Assembly: GCA_963844625.1 (NCBI GenBank)
Contig: CAWJPF010000003.1
Location: 40,771-104,770, forward strand
Direction: 5' to 3'
Length of the DNA: 64,000 nucleotides
DNA from: Palsa-504 sp963844625
GTDB lineage: Bacteria > Actinomycetota > Actinomycetes > Streptosporangiales > Streptosporangiaceae
In this document: positions 54,401 to 62,870 of the stretch, piece after piece
Layout: every line of letters begins with the position of its first letter
How positions within the stretch are numbered: position 1 is the first letter of the stretch
Position numbers and translations under genes: made by a program
Notes under the pieces: generated by a model
What the model was told of the DNA's origin: nothing
Database searches by the model: none
What the model saw: only the letters and a program-made list of their open reading frames with translations

Positions 54401-54539
54401 CGATCAGCCGGTCAGCGCTGACCGGCCGCCCCCGCTGCAGCGCCAGCAGGGCCAACAGCGCCCGCTGCTTGGCGCCGCGGACCGGCACCGGCACGCCGTC
54501 GGCTACCGCTTCGAGCTCGCCGAACAGCCGCACCTGCAT
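51446..54539 (-). pseudogene. AfsR/SARP-type transcriptional regulator, interrupted by a single frameshift
   Basis: A regulator of about 1,030 codons read in two frames. The first (54539 to about 53190) has the OmpR-like DNA-binding domain (MQVRLFGELEAVADGVPVPV, LLALLALQRGRPVSADRLID), the BTAD domain (LVAVEARAGADLMLGRHGEL, LALYRAGRQAEALRAYTEIR) and an NB-ARC ATPase with VTLTGPGGAGKTRLAVEAAA. After FLPDG the proper continuation (AGDVIEDICRRLDGLPLAVE) is in the other frame, followed by VVDWSYDLLFEDERRLFARL and a TPR region to 51446. One base gained or lost in the GC-rich run near 53190 explains the break. It is divergent from an ABC exporter that it may have controlled. Confidence 0.8.
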
Positions 54540-54641
54540 GAGGCCACCATAGGTCCCGCCTCAGCGCCACGACAGTGCCGTCTCAGTTCCCCGGCGCAGG
54601 CTGGCGGCCAAGACCGCAACACATCAAGGGAAGGACGAACA

Positions 54642-55571
54642 ATGATCGAGGCGCAGCACCTCACCAAGCGCTACGGCACGACGGTCGCCGTCGACGAAGC
54701 CTCCTTCGCCGTCCGGCCCGGCCGGGTGACCGGCTTCCTCGGCCCCAACGGGGCCGGCAAGTCGACCACCATGCGCATGATCCTGGGCCTGGACACGCCG
54801 AGCTCCGGCTCCGTCCTGGTCAGCGGCAAGCCATACCGCGACCTGACCGACCCGCTCAGGTCGGTAGGGGCACTGCTGGACGCCAAGGCCATCGTCGGTG
54901 GCCGCAGCGCCGCCAGCCACCTGGCGTGGCTGGCCGACAGCAACGGCATCGGCCGCCGCCGCGTGACCGAGGTGCTCGAGCTCGTCGGCCTCAGCGACGT
55001 GGCGGGAAAACGGGTCGGCACCTTCTCCCTCGGCATGAACCAGCGGCTCGGCATCGCCGCGGCCCTGCTCGGCGACCCCGAGACGCTGATGTTCGACGAA
55101 CCGATCAACGGCCTGGACCCCGACGGCATCGTGTGGATCCGGAACCTGATGAAATCGCTGGCCGCCCAAGGCCGCACGGTGTTTCTGTCCAGCCATCTCA
55201 TGAGCGAGATGGCACAGACCGCCGACCACCTGCTCGTCATCGCCCGGGGCCGCATCATCGCCGACGCCAGCACTGATGAGTTCGTCAACCGCAACTCGAC
55301 CGCGAGCGTCCGGGTCCGCGCCCTGCAGCCGGCCGACCTGGCCGCCGCCCTGACCCGCCGCGGCGCTCTGGTCGAACGGTGTCCGGACGGCGCCATGATC
55401 GTAACCGGCCTGGACTCCGCCGCGATCGGCGGTGCCGCGTCCGCCGACGACATCACCCTGCTCGAGCTAGCCGTGCACGGCGCGTCGCTCGAGGAAGCGT
55501 TCTTCGAGCTGACCCGAGACGAAACCGACTACCACGCCGGCCAGCTGACCGGCACCAGCCAAGGAGCCTGA
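54642..55571 (+). CDS. ABC-2 exporter ATPase
   Basis: ATPase of 309 aa. Walker A GPNGAGKS is at 34-41, signature FSLGMNQRLGIA, Walker B TLMFDEPINGLDPDG and switch His in FLSSHLMSEMAQ. The C-terminal domain (VRVRALQPADLAAALTRRGA and on) is of the CcmA/BcrA type. An agggaaggac site precedes ATG 54642. The stop is one base before the permease ATG, so they form one operon. The AfsR-like regulator is divergent with a 102-base intergenic region. Confidence 0.93.
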   Translation: MIEAQHLTKRYGTTVAVDEASFAVRPGRVTGFLGPNGAGKSTTMRMILGLDTPSSGSVLVSGKPYRDLTDPLRSVGALLDAKAIVGGRSAASHLAWLADSNGIGRRRVTEVLELVGLSDVAGKRVGTFSLGMNQRLGIAAALLGDPETLMFDEPINGLDPDGIVWIRNLMKSLAAQGRTVFLSSHLMSEMAQTADHLLVIARGRIIADASTDEFVNRNSTASVRVRALQPADLAAALTRRGALVERCPDGAMIVTGLDSAAIGGAASADDITLLELAVHGASLEEAFFELTRDETDYHAGQLTGTSQGA

Positions 55572-55572
55572 C

Positions 55573-56397
55573 ATGAGTGCCACGACCTGCATCCGCACCC
55601 CGGCCCGGCCGGTCTCAGCCGCCTCGATCAGCCGGACCCTCAAGGCCCGCATTCTCAAGGCAGAGTGGACCAAGCTCCGCACCCTGCCCTCCACCTGGCG
55701 CACCGCCGCCCTGACCCTGGCCCTGGGCATCGGCTTCAGCGTCGCCGTTGCCCTCTCCCAGATCAGCCAGTGGCACACCATGACGGCCCAGCAGCGCCAG
55801 GTGTTCGACCCAACCAGCGCCTCGATGAGCGGAGTCATGATCGCCGCGGTCGTCCTGGGGACGCTCGCCGTACGCACGGTCACCGCGGAGTACTCGACCG
55901 GGATGATCCGGTCCACCTTCAGCGCCATGCCCGCCAGACCGCTCGTGCTGGCGGCCAAGGCCGCCACCGTCGCTGCGTTCGCTTTCCCCGTGGCGCTGCT
56001 CGGCAACCTCGCCGGCTTCGAACTCGGCCAGCGGATATTCGCCGGCCAGCACGTCGCCGTGACCATCGGACATCCCGGCGTGCTCCGGGCCATGTTCTTC
56101 GGAGCCGTGGCGGTAAGCCTCGTCGCCGTGATCGGCGTGGGTATCGGCGGCCTCATCCGGCACACCGCGGGAGCGGCCACCACCCTGGCGCTGATCATCA
56201 TCGGGGGACTCACCGTCGGCCAGTTCCTTCCAGCCGGCTGGCGTCAGTACATGCCCGGAATCGCCACTCAAGCGGCCGTGACGGTGCACCGCTCAGCCGG
56301 GCTACTGCACCCCGGCACCGCCATCGCGGTCCTCGCCGTGTACGCCGCCATCACCCTGGGCGCGGCATCCCTCCGGGTGGCGCACCGCGACGCCTGA
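55573..56397 (+). CDS. ABC-2-type exporter permease
   Basis: Membrane subunit of 274 aa with six helices. It contains ARILKAEWTKLRTLPSTWRT at the N-terminus and GTLAVRTVTAEYSTGMIRST with the conserved E-Y-S-T-G-x-I-R motif after helix 2. It begins immediately after the ATPase stop. It should export a hydrophobic or peptide substrate with the upstream ATPase; the co-directional MDR oxidoreductase 48 bases downstream may belong to the same transcript. Confidence 0.92.
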   Translation: MSATTCIRTPARPVSAASISRTLKARILKAEWTKLRTLPSTWRTAALTLALGIGFSVAVALSQISQWHTMTAQQRQVFDPTSASMSGVMIAAVVLGTLAVRTVTAEYSTGMIRSTFSAMPARPLVLAAKAATVAAFAFPVALLGNLAGFELGQRIFAGQHVAVTIGHPGVLRAMFFGAVAVSLVAVIGVGIGGLIRHTAGAATTLALIIIGGLTVGQFLPAGWRQYMPGIATQAAVTVHRSAGLLHPGTAIAVLAVYAAITLGAASLRVAHRDA

Positions 56398-56445
56398 CCC
56401 GGCTCAGACCTCCGAGATCAACGACAGGCAGGAAAGGGAACTCTC

Positions 56446-57471
56446 ATGAACACCCCTACCATGACGACCAGGCAGCGGACGACCGACGGGACGACCATGC
56501 AGGCGATCACCCAGAACCGCTACGGCGAGGCCGAGGACGTGCTGCGGCTGCAGGAGATCGCCCGGCCCGCGATCGGCGAAGAGGAAGTACTGCTGCGCGT
56601 CTACGCCGCCGGCGTGGACCGGGGCGTCTGGCACCTGATGACCGGCCTGCCCTACCCGGTGCGCTTCGCGGGCTACGGGATCCGCGCCCCCAAGACCCCG
56701 GTGCGGGGCCGCGAAGTCGCCGGGCAGGTCGAGGCGACCGGCCCGGCCGTCACGACACTGCACGTCGGCGACGAGGTGTTCGGCATCGCCGACGGCTCCT
56801 TCGCCCAGTACGCCAGCGCCCGGCCGGACAAGCTAGCGCCCAAGCCCGCGAACCTCACCTTCACCCAGGCCGCGGCCGTCCCTGTCTCGGCACTGACGGC
56901 CCTGCAGGCGGTCCGCGACCGCGGGCACGTGCAAGCCGGAAACCGGGTGCTGATCATCGGCGCGTCCGGCGGGGTGGGAACCTTCGCCGTGCAGATCGCC
57001 AAGGCAGCCGGCGCTGAGGTCACCGGCGTCTGCCGCACGGCCAAGATGGACACGGTCCGGTCCCTCGGCGCGGACCACGTCATCGACTACACCCGCGAGG
57101 ACATCGCGGCCGGAGGCCACCGCTACGACGTGATCCTCGACATCGGAGGCAACCGTCCGCTCAAGCACCTCCGCTCGGTTCTGAATCCCCGCGGGACGCT
57201 GGTCATTGTCGGGGGCGAGACCGGCGGACGATGGCTCGCAGGCAGTGACCGTCAGCTCCGGGCGCTGCTCCTGTCCCCGTTCACCGGCCAGACGCTGACC
57301 ACGCTGATCTGCTCGGAGAACACACCGGACCTGCTCGCGCTCACCAAGCTCATCGAGTCCGGCCAGGTCAGACCAGTCATCGACCAGACCTACCCGCTGA
57401 GCCAGACTCCCGCGGCCATCCAGTACATGCGGGACGGCCACGCCCAGGGCAAAGTCGTCATCAACCTCTGA
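56446..57471 (+). CDS. NAD(P)-dependent MDR oxidoreductase (quinone-oxidoreductase type)
   Basis: Medium-chain dehydrogenase of 341 aa. The GroES-like N-domain (about 20-140) has VLLRVYAAGVDRGVWHLMTG and RGREVAGQVEATGPAVTTLH. It lacks the Cys-rich zinc ligands of alcohol dehydrogenases, so it is a zinc-free enoyl/quinone reductase-like member. The Rossmann part contains VLIIGASGGVGTFAVQIAKA (AxGGVG NADPH motif) and YDVILDIGGNRPL. The end, TPAAIQYMRDGHAQGKVVIN, is canonical. ATG 56446 follows ggaaaggg; ATG 56497 (MQAITQNRYG) is an alternative. It probably detoxifies reactive carbonyls or quinones alongside the exporter. Confidence 0.92.
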   Translation: MNTPTMTTRQRTTDGTTMQAITQNRYGEAEDVLRLQEIARPAIGEEEVLLRVYAAGVDRGVWHLMTGLPYPVRFAGYGIRAPKTPVRGREVAGQVEATGPAVTTLHVGDEVFGIADGSFAQYASARPDKLAPKPANLTFTQAAAVPVSALTALQAVRDRGHVQAGNRVLIIGASGGVGTFAVQIAKAAGAEVTGVCRTAKMDTVRSLGADHVIDYTREDIAAGGHRYDVILDIGGNRPLKHLRSVLNPRGTLVIVGGETGGRWLAGSDRQLRALLLSPFTGQTLTTLICSENTPDLLALTKLIESGQVRPVIDQTYPLSQTPAAIQYMRDGHAQGKVVINL

Positions 57472-57504
57472 ACCACGACGAAGAGCACGCGGAACGGAGC
57501 GGCG

Positions 57505-57834
57505 TTACGCCCGCTCCGTTCCGCTTCCCTGGCGGCACAGTCCTGCGGCAGATCTCGCGAGGGGTTCATCGAGCGTCCCCTCGGCGAAGCCTTCGGCAAC
57601 CCCGGCAACCTCGGCGAGCAGGTCGGCCCGGCCGCCCGCGAGCTCACGCAGCACGGCCACCGCGGCGGTCTCCTCTTCTGCGGTGAGCTCACGCCACTTC
57701 GCGTGATGCTTCGCCTCACCGTACAGCTGCGTGACGAGCATCCGGTCAGCTTGCGGGCGCTGATCGACCATGTGTTCAAATATGCCACGAAGCCTTGCGC
57801 CACTGTCAGCCCCGGCGTACGAGTTCGAGGACAC
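57505..57834 (-). CDS. Hypothetical small helical protein
   Basis: Soluble protein of 109 aa, with no signal or membrane helix: GARLRGIFEHMVDQRPQADR, LTAEEETAAVAVLRELAGGR and ADLLAEVAGVAEGFAEGTLD. Its composition and codon bias look like a real gene, but the family is not one I can name. The assumed GTG start at 57834 lacks a clear ribosome site; ATG 57772 (HMVDQ) would be shorter. It is convergent with the MDR gene. Confidence 0.5.
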   Translation of the reverse strand: MSSNSYAGADSGARLRGIFEHMVDQRPQADRMLVTQLYGEAKHHAKWRELTAEEETAAVAVLRELAGGRADLLAEVAGVAEGFAEGTLDEPLARSAAGLCRQGSGTERA

Positions 57835-57952
57835 CCGGGCACAACCCGGTTACGGGACTAGCGCCCACACGACCGCGTTCCCGGCCCCGACGCCAAGAAA
57901 GGTGGCATAGTGCAGTACCGCCAGCACGGCTATCCCGCCCAGAGCGTGTCGA

Positions 57953-57970
57953 GTGATGAGTGCTCATCAC
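57953..57970. promoter_or_regulatory. Perfect palindrome GTGATGAG-N2-CTCATCAC
   Basis: Eight-base perfect arms around two central bases, between the hypothetical gene at 57505 and the BTAD-AAA regulator at 58124. The size and symmetry fit an operator for a dimeric repressor; no divergent regulator survives nearby. Confidence 0.4.
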
Positions 57971-58123
57971 TGTGGGACTTGCGCCTACGTGGGGCCGGCT
58001 GCTTGGGCTGTCGCTTGCCGGCATCGATGATCGCGAGTACAAACAGGACGTGGGCAGGGACCTGCTCGGTAGAGCTGGTGTTAGCGCGCAGCTGGAGTTG
58101 CACCTTGCGGGAGCCAGGCGATC

Positions 58124-60121
58124 ATGATCGACCTGGACGAGGCGGCCCGGCTGATCAGCCACGCCGAGCGGGAGCTGGGGATGGCGCCCGCGGTGGCGGG
58201 CGCGGCGGCTGAGCGCGCGGTCGAGATCTTGTCGCCGGGAACCGCGCTGGCCGAGGAGCCGGATGCGGCGTGGGCCGAGCCGGCCAGGGGTGAGCTGCGC
58301 GGGCTGCTGCGCCGCGCCCGGCACGCCCTGGCGGAGGCTGCGCAGGCGACCGGCGACGCGGACCTGGCGGCCCGGGTCGCCGCGGACGCGATGGCCGATG
58401 ACCCGTTCGACGAGGGTGCGCACCGCCTTTTCATGTCCGCCTGCGCGGCGGCGGGCGAGCGAGCGAAGGCGCTGGAGACATACGCGCGCCTCAGCAGCCG
58501 GCTAGCCGGGGAGCTTGGTACCGATCCCGCGCCGGAGACCCACGATGTGTATCTGGCCATCTTGCGCCAGCGGCGTCCCGGTGACCCTGGCCGCCGCGAG
58601 CCCGGCCAGGCGCGTGCCCGGCCGGGCACGCGCCTGGCCCGGAGCGGGGACCTCTCCGGGCGGCCTGGCTCAAGCGCGGCATCGCAGGAGCTGGCCGGCC
58701 GCGATCGTGAGCTGGCCGAGCTCGCCGGTTCGTGGGCGAACGCCGCTGCGGGTGAGCCGGGCGTGGTGCTGATCGTGGGCGAAGCCGGAATCGGGAAGAC
58801 CAGGCTGGCCGAGGCGCTGGCGGCGGAGGCGGCCTCGGCCGGGGCGATGGTGTTGCCTGCTCGCTGCTATGAAACCGAGCGGTCGCTGTTCCTGCAGCCG
58901 GTGGTGGAGGCGCTCCTCCCGGCGGTCACCGGGCGGCCCGCCGCGGAGCTGCGGCGGCTGCTGGGCGACGCTGCGCCGTCTTTCGCCGCGCTGGTGCCGG
59001 AGGCCGCGGCGGTGCTGGGATCGATGCCGGCCGAACGGGTTCCTGTCGACATGCAACGCCGCCGGACGTTCCTGGCCGTGCTGGGCTTCCTGCGCGGGCT
59101 TGCGGCACGTAACCCGGTGCTGGTCGTGCTGGACGACCTTCAGTATGCGGGCCAGTCGACCATCGAATTCGTGCACTACCTGGGCCGGAACGCGGGCGGC
59201 AGCCGACTGCTCGTGGTCGCCACGGTCCGGGCCGAGAACGATGCGGAAACCAGTGCCGCGCTGACCGCCGTGGCCAGCCGGGTCGAGGTCGGGCCACTCG
59301 GAGCGGCTGCAGTCGAGCAGCTCGCGGGCCGGGCCGGCCAGGCGGGTCTGGCCGACCGCATCCTGCGGCAGACCCGCGGGCATACGTTGTTCGTGGTTGA
59401 GGTGCTCCGCGCGCTGGCCGAAGGCGACAGTGGCCTGCCTGAGTCACTGCGCAGTGCCGTGCAGGCGCGGGTCCGCCGTCTAGGCCCCGAGGCCGAGCAG
59501 TTGCTGCGCGCCGCCGCGGTTCTCGGCGCGGCGGTCGACCCGGCGATCGTGGCGGGCCTGGCCGACGTGCCGCCCGCGGCCGCCTTGCGGCACTGTGAAC
59601 TCGCGCTGCGAGCCAGGCTGCTGGCGGTCGCCGGCCGCGACTTCGAGTTCGCCAACGACCTGATCCGTGAGGCCTTGTACACCACCACCCCCGAGCCCGC
59701 CCGGCTGGCGTACCACCAGCGCGCCGCTGACCGGCTGACGAGCCAGCCGGAATCGCTGGCCCGGCACGCCGCCGCCTGCGGCGACTGGCTGCGGGCGGCG
59801 CGGGCGCTGCTGTCGGCCGCCGATGAGGCCTTCCGCCGGTTCGCCATGCTGCGGATCCCGCGGCCGGTGCAGGCCGCCGCCGCAACCATGGCGAAGGCCG
59901 GCGAAGGCGATGCCCCATGGGTGGCAGCCGACCGGGGCGCGCCAGCGGCTTTCGATGCGGTGCTGCCACGGCGTGCTGTACTTCCCGGATCCCGGGCCGC
60001 TGCTGGACGCTATCCGCACAGGTTGTCGTCCCGGGCGGGATCGTGTCCTTGCTGGTCCGTACCGGCATGTCGCCGCGCTGCTGCACCTTGTCGCGGTGCG
60101 CGGCTGACCGGGACAAGCTGA
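58124..60121 (+). pseudogene. BTAD-AAA regulator lacking its DNA-binding domain, fused at its end to methyltransferase remnants
   Basis: Open frame of 665 codons. The BTAD domain (residues 1-150: DEAARLISHAERELGMAPAV, ARLSSRLAGELGTDPAPETH), AAA ATPase (Walker A GEAGIGKT 219-226; Walker B VLVVLDDLQYAG; VQARVRRLGPEAEQLLRAAA) are intact. The N-terminal winged helix expected before BTAD is missing; an out-of-frame piece (AQLELHLAGARR) lies just upstream. After about residue 590 the frame runs through sequence whose other frames read CHGVLYFPDPGPLLDAI and AQVVVPGGIVSLLVRTG, which is the SAM-methyltransferase core. Thus the C-terminal LuxR/TPR part was replaced. The ATPase could still be produced but cannot act as a normal DNA-binding activator. 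Confidence 0.7.
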
Positions 60122-60140
60122 CCGGGACAAGCTGACCGGG
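60103..60140. repeat. 14-bp tandem repeat, 2.7 copies
   Basis: gctgaccgggacaa is repeated exactly at 60103-60116 and 60117-60130, followed by ten bases of a third copy. It lies at the junction of the broken AAA regulator and the truncated DUF1707 gene. Confidence 0.85.
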
Positions 60141-60500
60141 TAACACAGGGCGGCCGGCCAGGGACTGCAGGAGCGACCAGCGTTCCGGAGCGCGGCTCGC
60201 CCAGCCAGGCGCCGCGGGCGGCGAAACCCGGACGGACGCGGAGGCCGGGACGGGCGTCCACGGGCCGGACAGGTCGGCGATCAGGGCGGCCAGTTCGCAG
60301 ATGGTGCGGGCGGAAAGCGCGGCTCCCGCGCGCTCGTCCAGTTCCGCCAGGGTGAGCCGCCCCTCGGCGACGGCCGCGCACAGGATGTCCACGGCGGTGT
60401 TCCGGTCGGCGTCCGAGGCCCGCTGCTCCGGCTGGAACAGCGGGCCAGGGAGGATGAAGGCGAGCGGCACCACGGGGATCAACGGCCGGGGCTCTCTCAC
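60125..60500 (-). pseudogene. DUF1707-domain protein, 3'-truncated
   Basis: GTG 60500 overlaps the permease stop (GTGA) and encodes a short N-terminus and then a full DUF1707 domain: RASDADRNTAVDILCAAVAE, GRLTLAELDERAGAALSART and ICELAALIADLSG. DUF1707 is a small actinobacterial domain with a conserved DR..A...L..A...GRL...E..ER motif. After WSLLQSLAGRP the frame meets the 14-bp repeats and runs on without a stop for 1 kb antisense to the AAA gene, so its natural end is lost. Position shows it was the last gene of the GntR operon. Confidence 0.65.
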
Positions 60501-61177
60501 ACCGTGACGCGGCGGATCGTGGCCTGGCCGCCGGCCAGGCACACCACCGTCAGCGCGGCGATGACGCCGGTCAGGTCGAGGGCGCTCAGCGTGGCAGGGT
60601 ACCCGCCTGCCGGCCGCAGCCGCAGCGGGCCGGCACCGGCCCGGGAGTACGCGAACGTGACGGCGAGCGCGACCAGCACCTGAACGGCGATGAACGCGAT
60701 CAGGCCCAGCACGCCCCACCGGCGATTCACGATCCCGTACCACATGCCGTACACGAACAGCGCGGACAGCCCCACGAACGAGGTCAGCCAGGTGGCGTAC
60801 CAGGGCCCGTTCAAGATATACGGCACCCGGAAGAAGGTGAGGGACAGTCCCCAGCCGCCGGTCGCCCGTTCGATGGCCTGCAGCCCGGCTATCACTAGTC
60901 CGGATACGAGGGACATCGACACCCCGAGCAACGCGGTACCAGCATAGAAGGAGCGGCGGGTCGCGCCGAGCGCGAGACCAAACGGCAGCCACCGGCCGGT
61001 GCGCTGCACACCCACCACGAAGAACATGCCGAAGATGACGACCAGCCCGTCGCGGAAGGCGCCGCCCCCCCGTGCCACGTCCACGGCAAAGACAAATGCC
61101 AGGGTCGCCAACGGGAGCGTGACGAATAGCACCGGCTGCACCAGGTGGTAGCGGGCCACCTTGATCATGGTGTTCAT
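60497..61177 (-). CDS. ABC transporter membrane protein (YtrC/D-like)
   Basis: Membrane subunit of 226 aa with six helices (VLFVTLPLATLAFVFAVDVA, LVVIFGMFFVVGVQRTGRWL, FYAGTALLGVSMSLVSGLVI, WLTSFVGLSALFVYGMWYGI, GLIAFIAVQVLVALAVTFAY and a C-terminal one). There is no ABC-2 E-R-E-x-G-T motif, but the gene is sandwiched between its ATPase and DUF1707 gene with 4-base overlaps at both ends. This matches the YtrA-YtrB-permease organisation of GntR-controlled exporters. Substrate unknown; envelope stress is likely by analogy. Confidence 0.85.
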   Translation of the reverse strand: MNTMIKVARYHLVQPVLFVTLPLATLAFVFAVDVARGGGAFRDGLVVIFGMFFVVGVQRTGRWLPFGLALGATRRSFYAGTALLGVSMSLVSGLVIAGLQAIERATGGWGLSLTFFRVPYILNGPWYATWLTSFVGLSALFVYGMWYGIVNRRWGVLGLIAFIAVQVLVALAVTFAYSRAGAGPLRLRPAGGYPATLSALDLTGVIAALTVVCLAGGQATIRRVTV

Positions 61178-62076
61178 GCGCTGGTCCTTTCGGTCAGGGA
61201 GCCGACGCCGGCCGGCACGACGGACGCGTGGACCACGAGCTGCTGCAGGGACAGCGGGGTCAGGTCCAGGCCCAGCGACCGGGCCCGCTCGCGGTCTTCA
61301 CCAGACAGCTGCCCCACCATGACGACCGACGCCTGGGAGCCGAGTCCGCGCCGTTCCCAGACCGGGTGCCCCTCGGTGAAGGAGTCCACCGCGAGGACCG
61401 GGCCGCTCACCATGGTGACCATGCCCCGCAGCCCGTCGGCCGCCGTGTCCAGCACGACCCGGCCGCGGTCGATCACGACCACGTTCTCGAACAGGGCGGC
61501 GGCCTCGTCGATCAGGTGAGTGGACAGCACCACCGTACGGGGGAAGTCCGCGTACTCCACCAGCAGGCGGTCATAGAAGACCTGCCGGGCGACGGCGTCC
61601 AGCCCGGCGTACGGCTCATCGAACAGCGTCACCTCGGCGCGGGCGGCGAGCCCGATCGTGATCCCGAGGGCCGACCGCTGCCCGCGCGACAGGCTCTTGA
61701 TCGCCTTGTTCGCCCGCAGGCCGAAGTCCTCCAGCAGCGAGGACGCCAGGCCCGCGTCCCAGTTCGGATAGCAGGAGGACGCGGCGCGGAGCGCGTGGGA
61801 CACCTTGAAGTCCGGGTACACCTGGTCCTCGCGGACGAGCACCAGGCGGCGCACCACGTTCTCGTTCTCGGCCGGCGGCGAGCCGAAGACCCGCACCGAG
61901 CCGGATGACGGGAACTCCTGGCCCGCCAGGATACGCAGCAGGGTCGTCTTTCCCGCGCCATTGCGGCCGAGCAGCCCGGTAATCGTCTCGGTGCCGATCG
62001 TCAGGTGCACGTCATCAAGGGCAACCTGGTCTGGGTATCTCCGGGTCAGCCCGGTTACCGAGATCGCTGGTGTCAT
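61174..62076 (-). CDS. ABC transporter ATPase (YtrB-like)
   Basis: ATPase of 300 aa. Walker A GRNGAGKT is at 37-44, Q-loop region LVREDQVYPDFKVS, signature degenerate (LSRGQRSALGI), Walker B VTLFDEPYAGLDAVAR, and switch His in VLSTHLIDEAAALF. The VREDQ...DFKVSHALRAASS stretch is typical of the YtrB/EcsA-like branch next to GntR regulators. The ATG overlaps the GntR stop (62073-62076) and the stop overlaps the permease ATG (61174-61177). Confidence 0.92.
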   Translation of the reverse strand: MTPAISVTGLTRRYPDQVALDDVHLTIGTETITGLLGRNGAGKTTLLRILAGQEFPSSGSVRVFGSPPAENENVVRRLVLVREDQVYPDFKVSHALRAASSCYPNWDAGLASSLLEDFGLRANKAIKSLSRGQRSALGITIGLAARAEVTLFDEPYAGLDAVARQVFYDRLLVEYADFPRTVVLSTHLIDEAAALFENVVVIDRGRVVLDTAADGLRGMVTMVSGPVLAVDSFTEGHPVWERRGLGSQASVVMVGQLSGEDRERARSLGLDLTPLSLQQLVVHASVVPAGVGSLTERTSA

Positions 62077-62465
62077 AGCGACGCGCCTTCCCGCTCGTTA
62101 CTGACTTCCTTGACCAGCCCGATCAGCTCGTCCGCGTCGATCCCAAGCCGGGCCGCTTCGGTAAGCAGCGGCGCCACGTACCGGTCGGTGAACTCGGCAC
62201 GCCTGCGGGCCAGCAGCGCCGCACGCGCCCCGGCCGCCACGAACATCCCGATGCCGCGGCGCTTGTCCAGCAGTCCCTCGTCGGTGAGGATGTTGATCCC
62301 CTTCGCCGCGGTCGCCGGGTTGATCCGGTAGAAGGCCGCTAGTTCATTGGTCGACGGCACCCGCGCGCCCTCGGCCAGTCCGCCGTCCGCGATCTCCCCC
62401 GCCAGCCGCCCCGCCACCTGGGCGAACAGCGGGGTTCCCTCGTCCAGACCAGCCATTTCCCGCAC
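62073..62465 (-). CDS. GntR-family regulator (YtrA subfamily)
   Basis: Regulator of 130 aa from the chosen GTG (62465, gggagg nine bases upstream); ATG 62456 is possible. The winged HTH has PLFAQVAGRLAGEIADGGLA, ARVPSTNELAAFYRINPATA and KGINILTDEGLLDKRRGIGM. The C-terminal helical tail (LARRRAEFTDRYVAPLLTEA) is the YtrA-type dimerisation segment. First gene of a four-gene, fully overlapping operon. The palindrome at 62491-62512, just upstream, is the likely autoregulatory operator. Confidence 0.92.
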   Translation of the reverse strand: MREMAGLDEGTPLFAQVAGRLAGEIADGGLAEGARVPSTNELAAFYRINPATAAKGINILTDEGLLDKRRGIGMFVAAGARAALLARRRAEFTDRYVAPLLTEAARLGIDADELIGLVKEVSNEREGASL

Positions 62466-62490
62466 CGTTTCCAACCTCCCGGCTTCATTA

Positions 62491-62512
62491 GTTCATTACC
62501 TGAGTAATGTAC
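62491..62512. promoter_or_regulatory. GntR (YtrA-type) operator palindrome
   Basis: GTTCATTAC-ctga-GTAATGTAC: nine-base arms with one mismatch, core CATTAC/GTAATG perfect, 26 bases ahead of the GntR start. YtrA-type regulators bind such spaced dyads over their own promoter. Confidence 0.65.
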
Positions 62513-62654
62513 CACTCAACCCCGAGTCCGATCAACGGCCGAGATCCACCCGTGCGCCGATGCCGCACCGCCGCGCGGAACCAACGCTGGTGCTATGGCA
62601 GGCGAGCAGGCAACGGGCGGGCCGTCCCGCGCGACCGGGCGCGCACGGGCTCCA

Positions 62655-62870
62655 TTAACCCGAACCGGCCAGCCGGCGTCTTCACCGTACGTTCGGCAGA
62701 CGGCGGCGGCCTGGTCCGCGTCACGGCCAATCCGAACGGCAACCATGACATTCCCGGCGACTACTCGCCCGGCGGTGGCAGGATCGTGTTCCTCCGGATC
62801 ACCGACCTCGACAGCGAGACCGGCACCCTTTCGTCGTGAACACGGACGGCAGCGGCCGCGCCGGATCACG
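62655..62870 (+). pseudogene. TolB/WD40-like beta-propeller fragment, frameshifted
   Basis: FTVRSADGGGLVRVTANPNG, DYSPGGGRIVFLRITDLDSE and, one base out of frame, FVVNTDGSG are successive blades of a TolB-type propeller (pattern SPDG..IvF.r.......lfvvn.DGsg). Only about 70 residues survive. Confidence 0.55.

Noticed and set aside
58926..60400. Very long minus-strand frame continuing from the DUF1707 domain
   Set aside because: Only the DUF1707 part (60125-60500) is protein-like; the rest is the antisense of the AAA ATPase.
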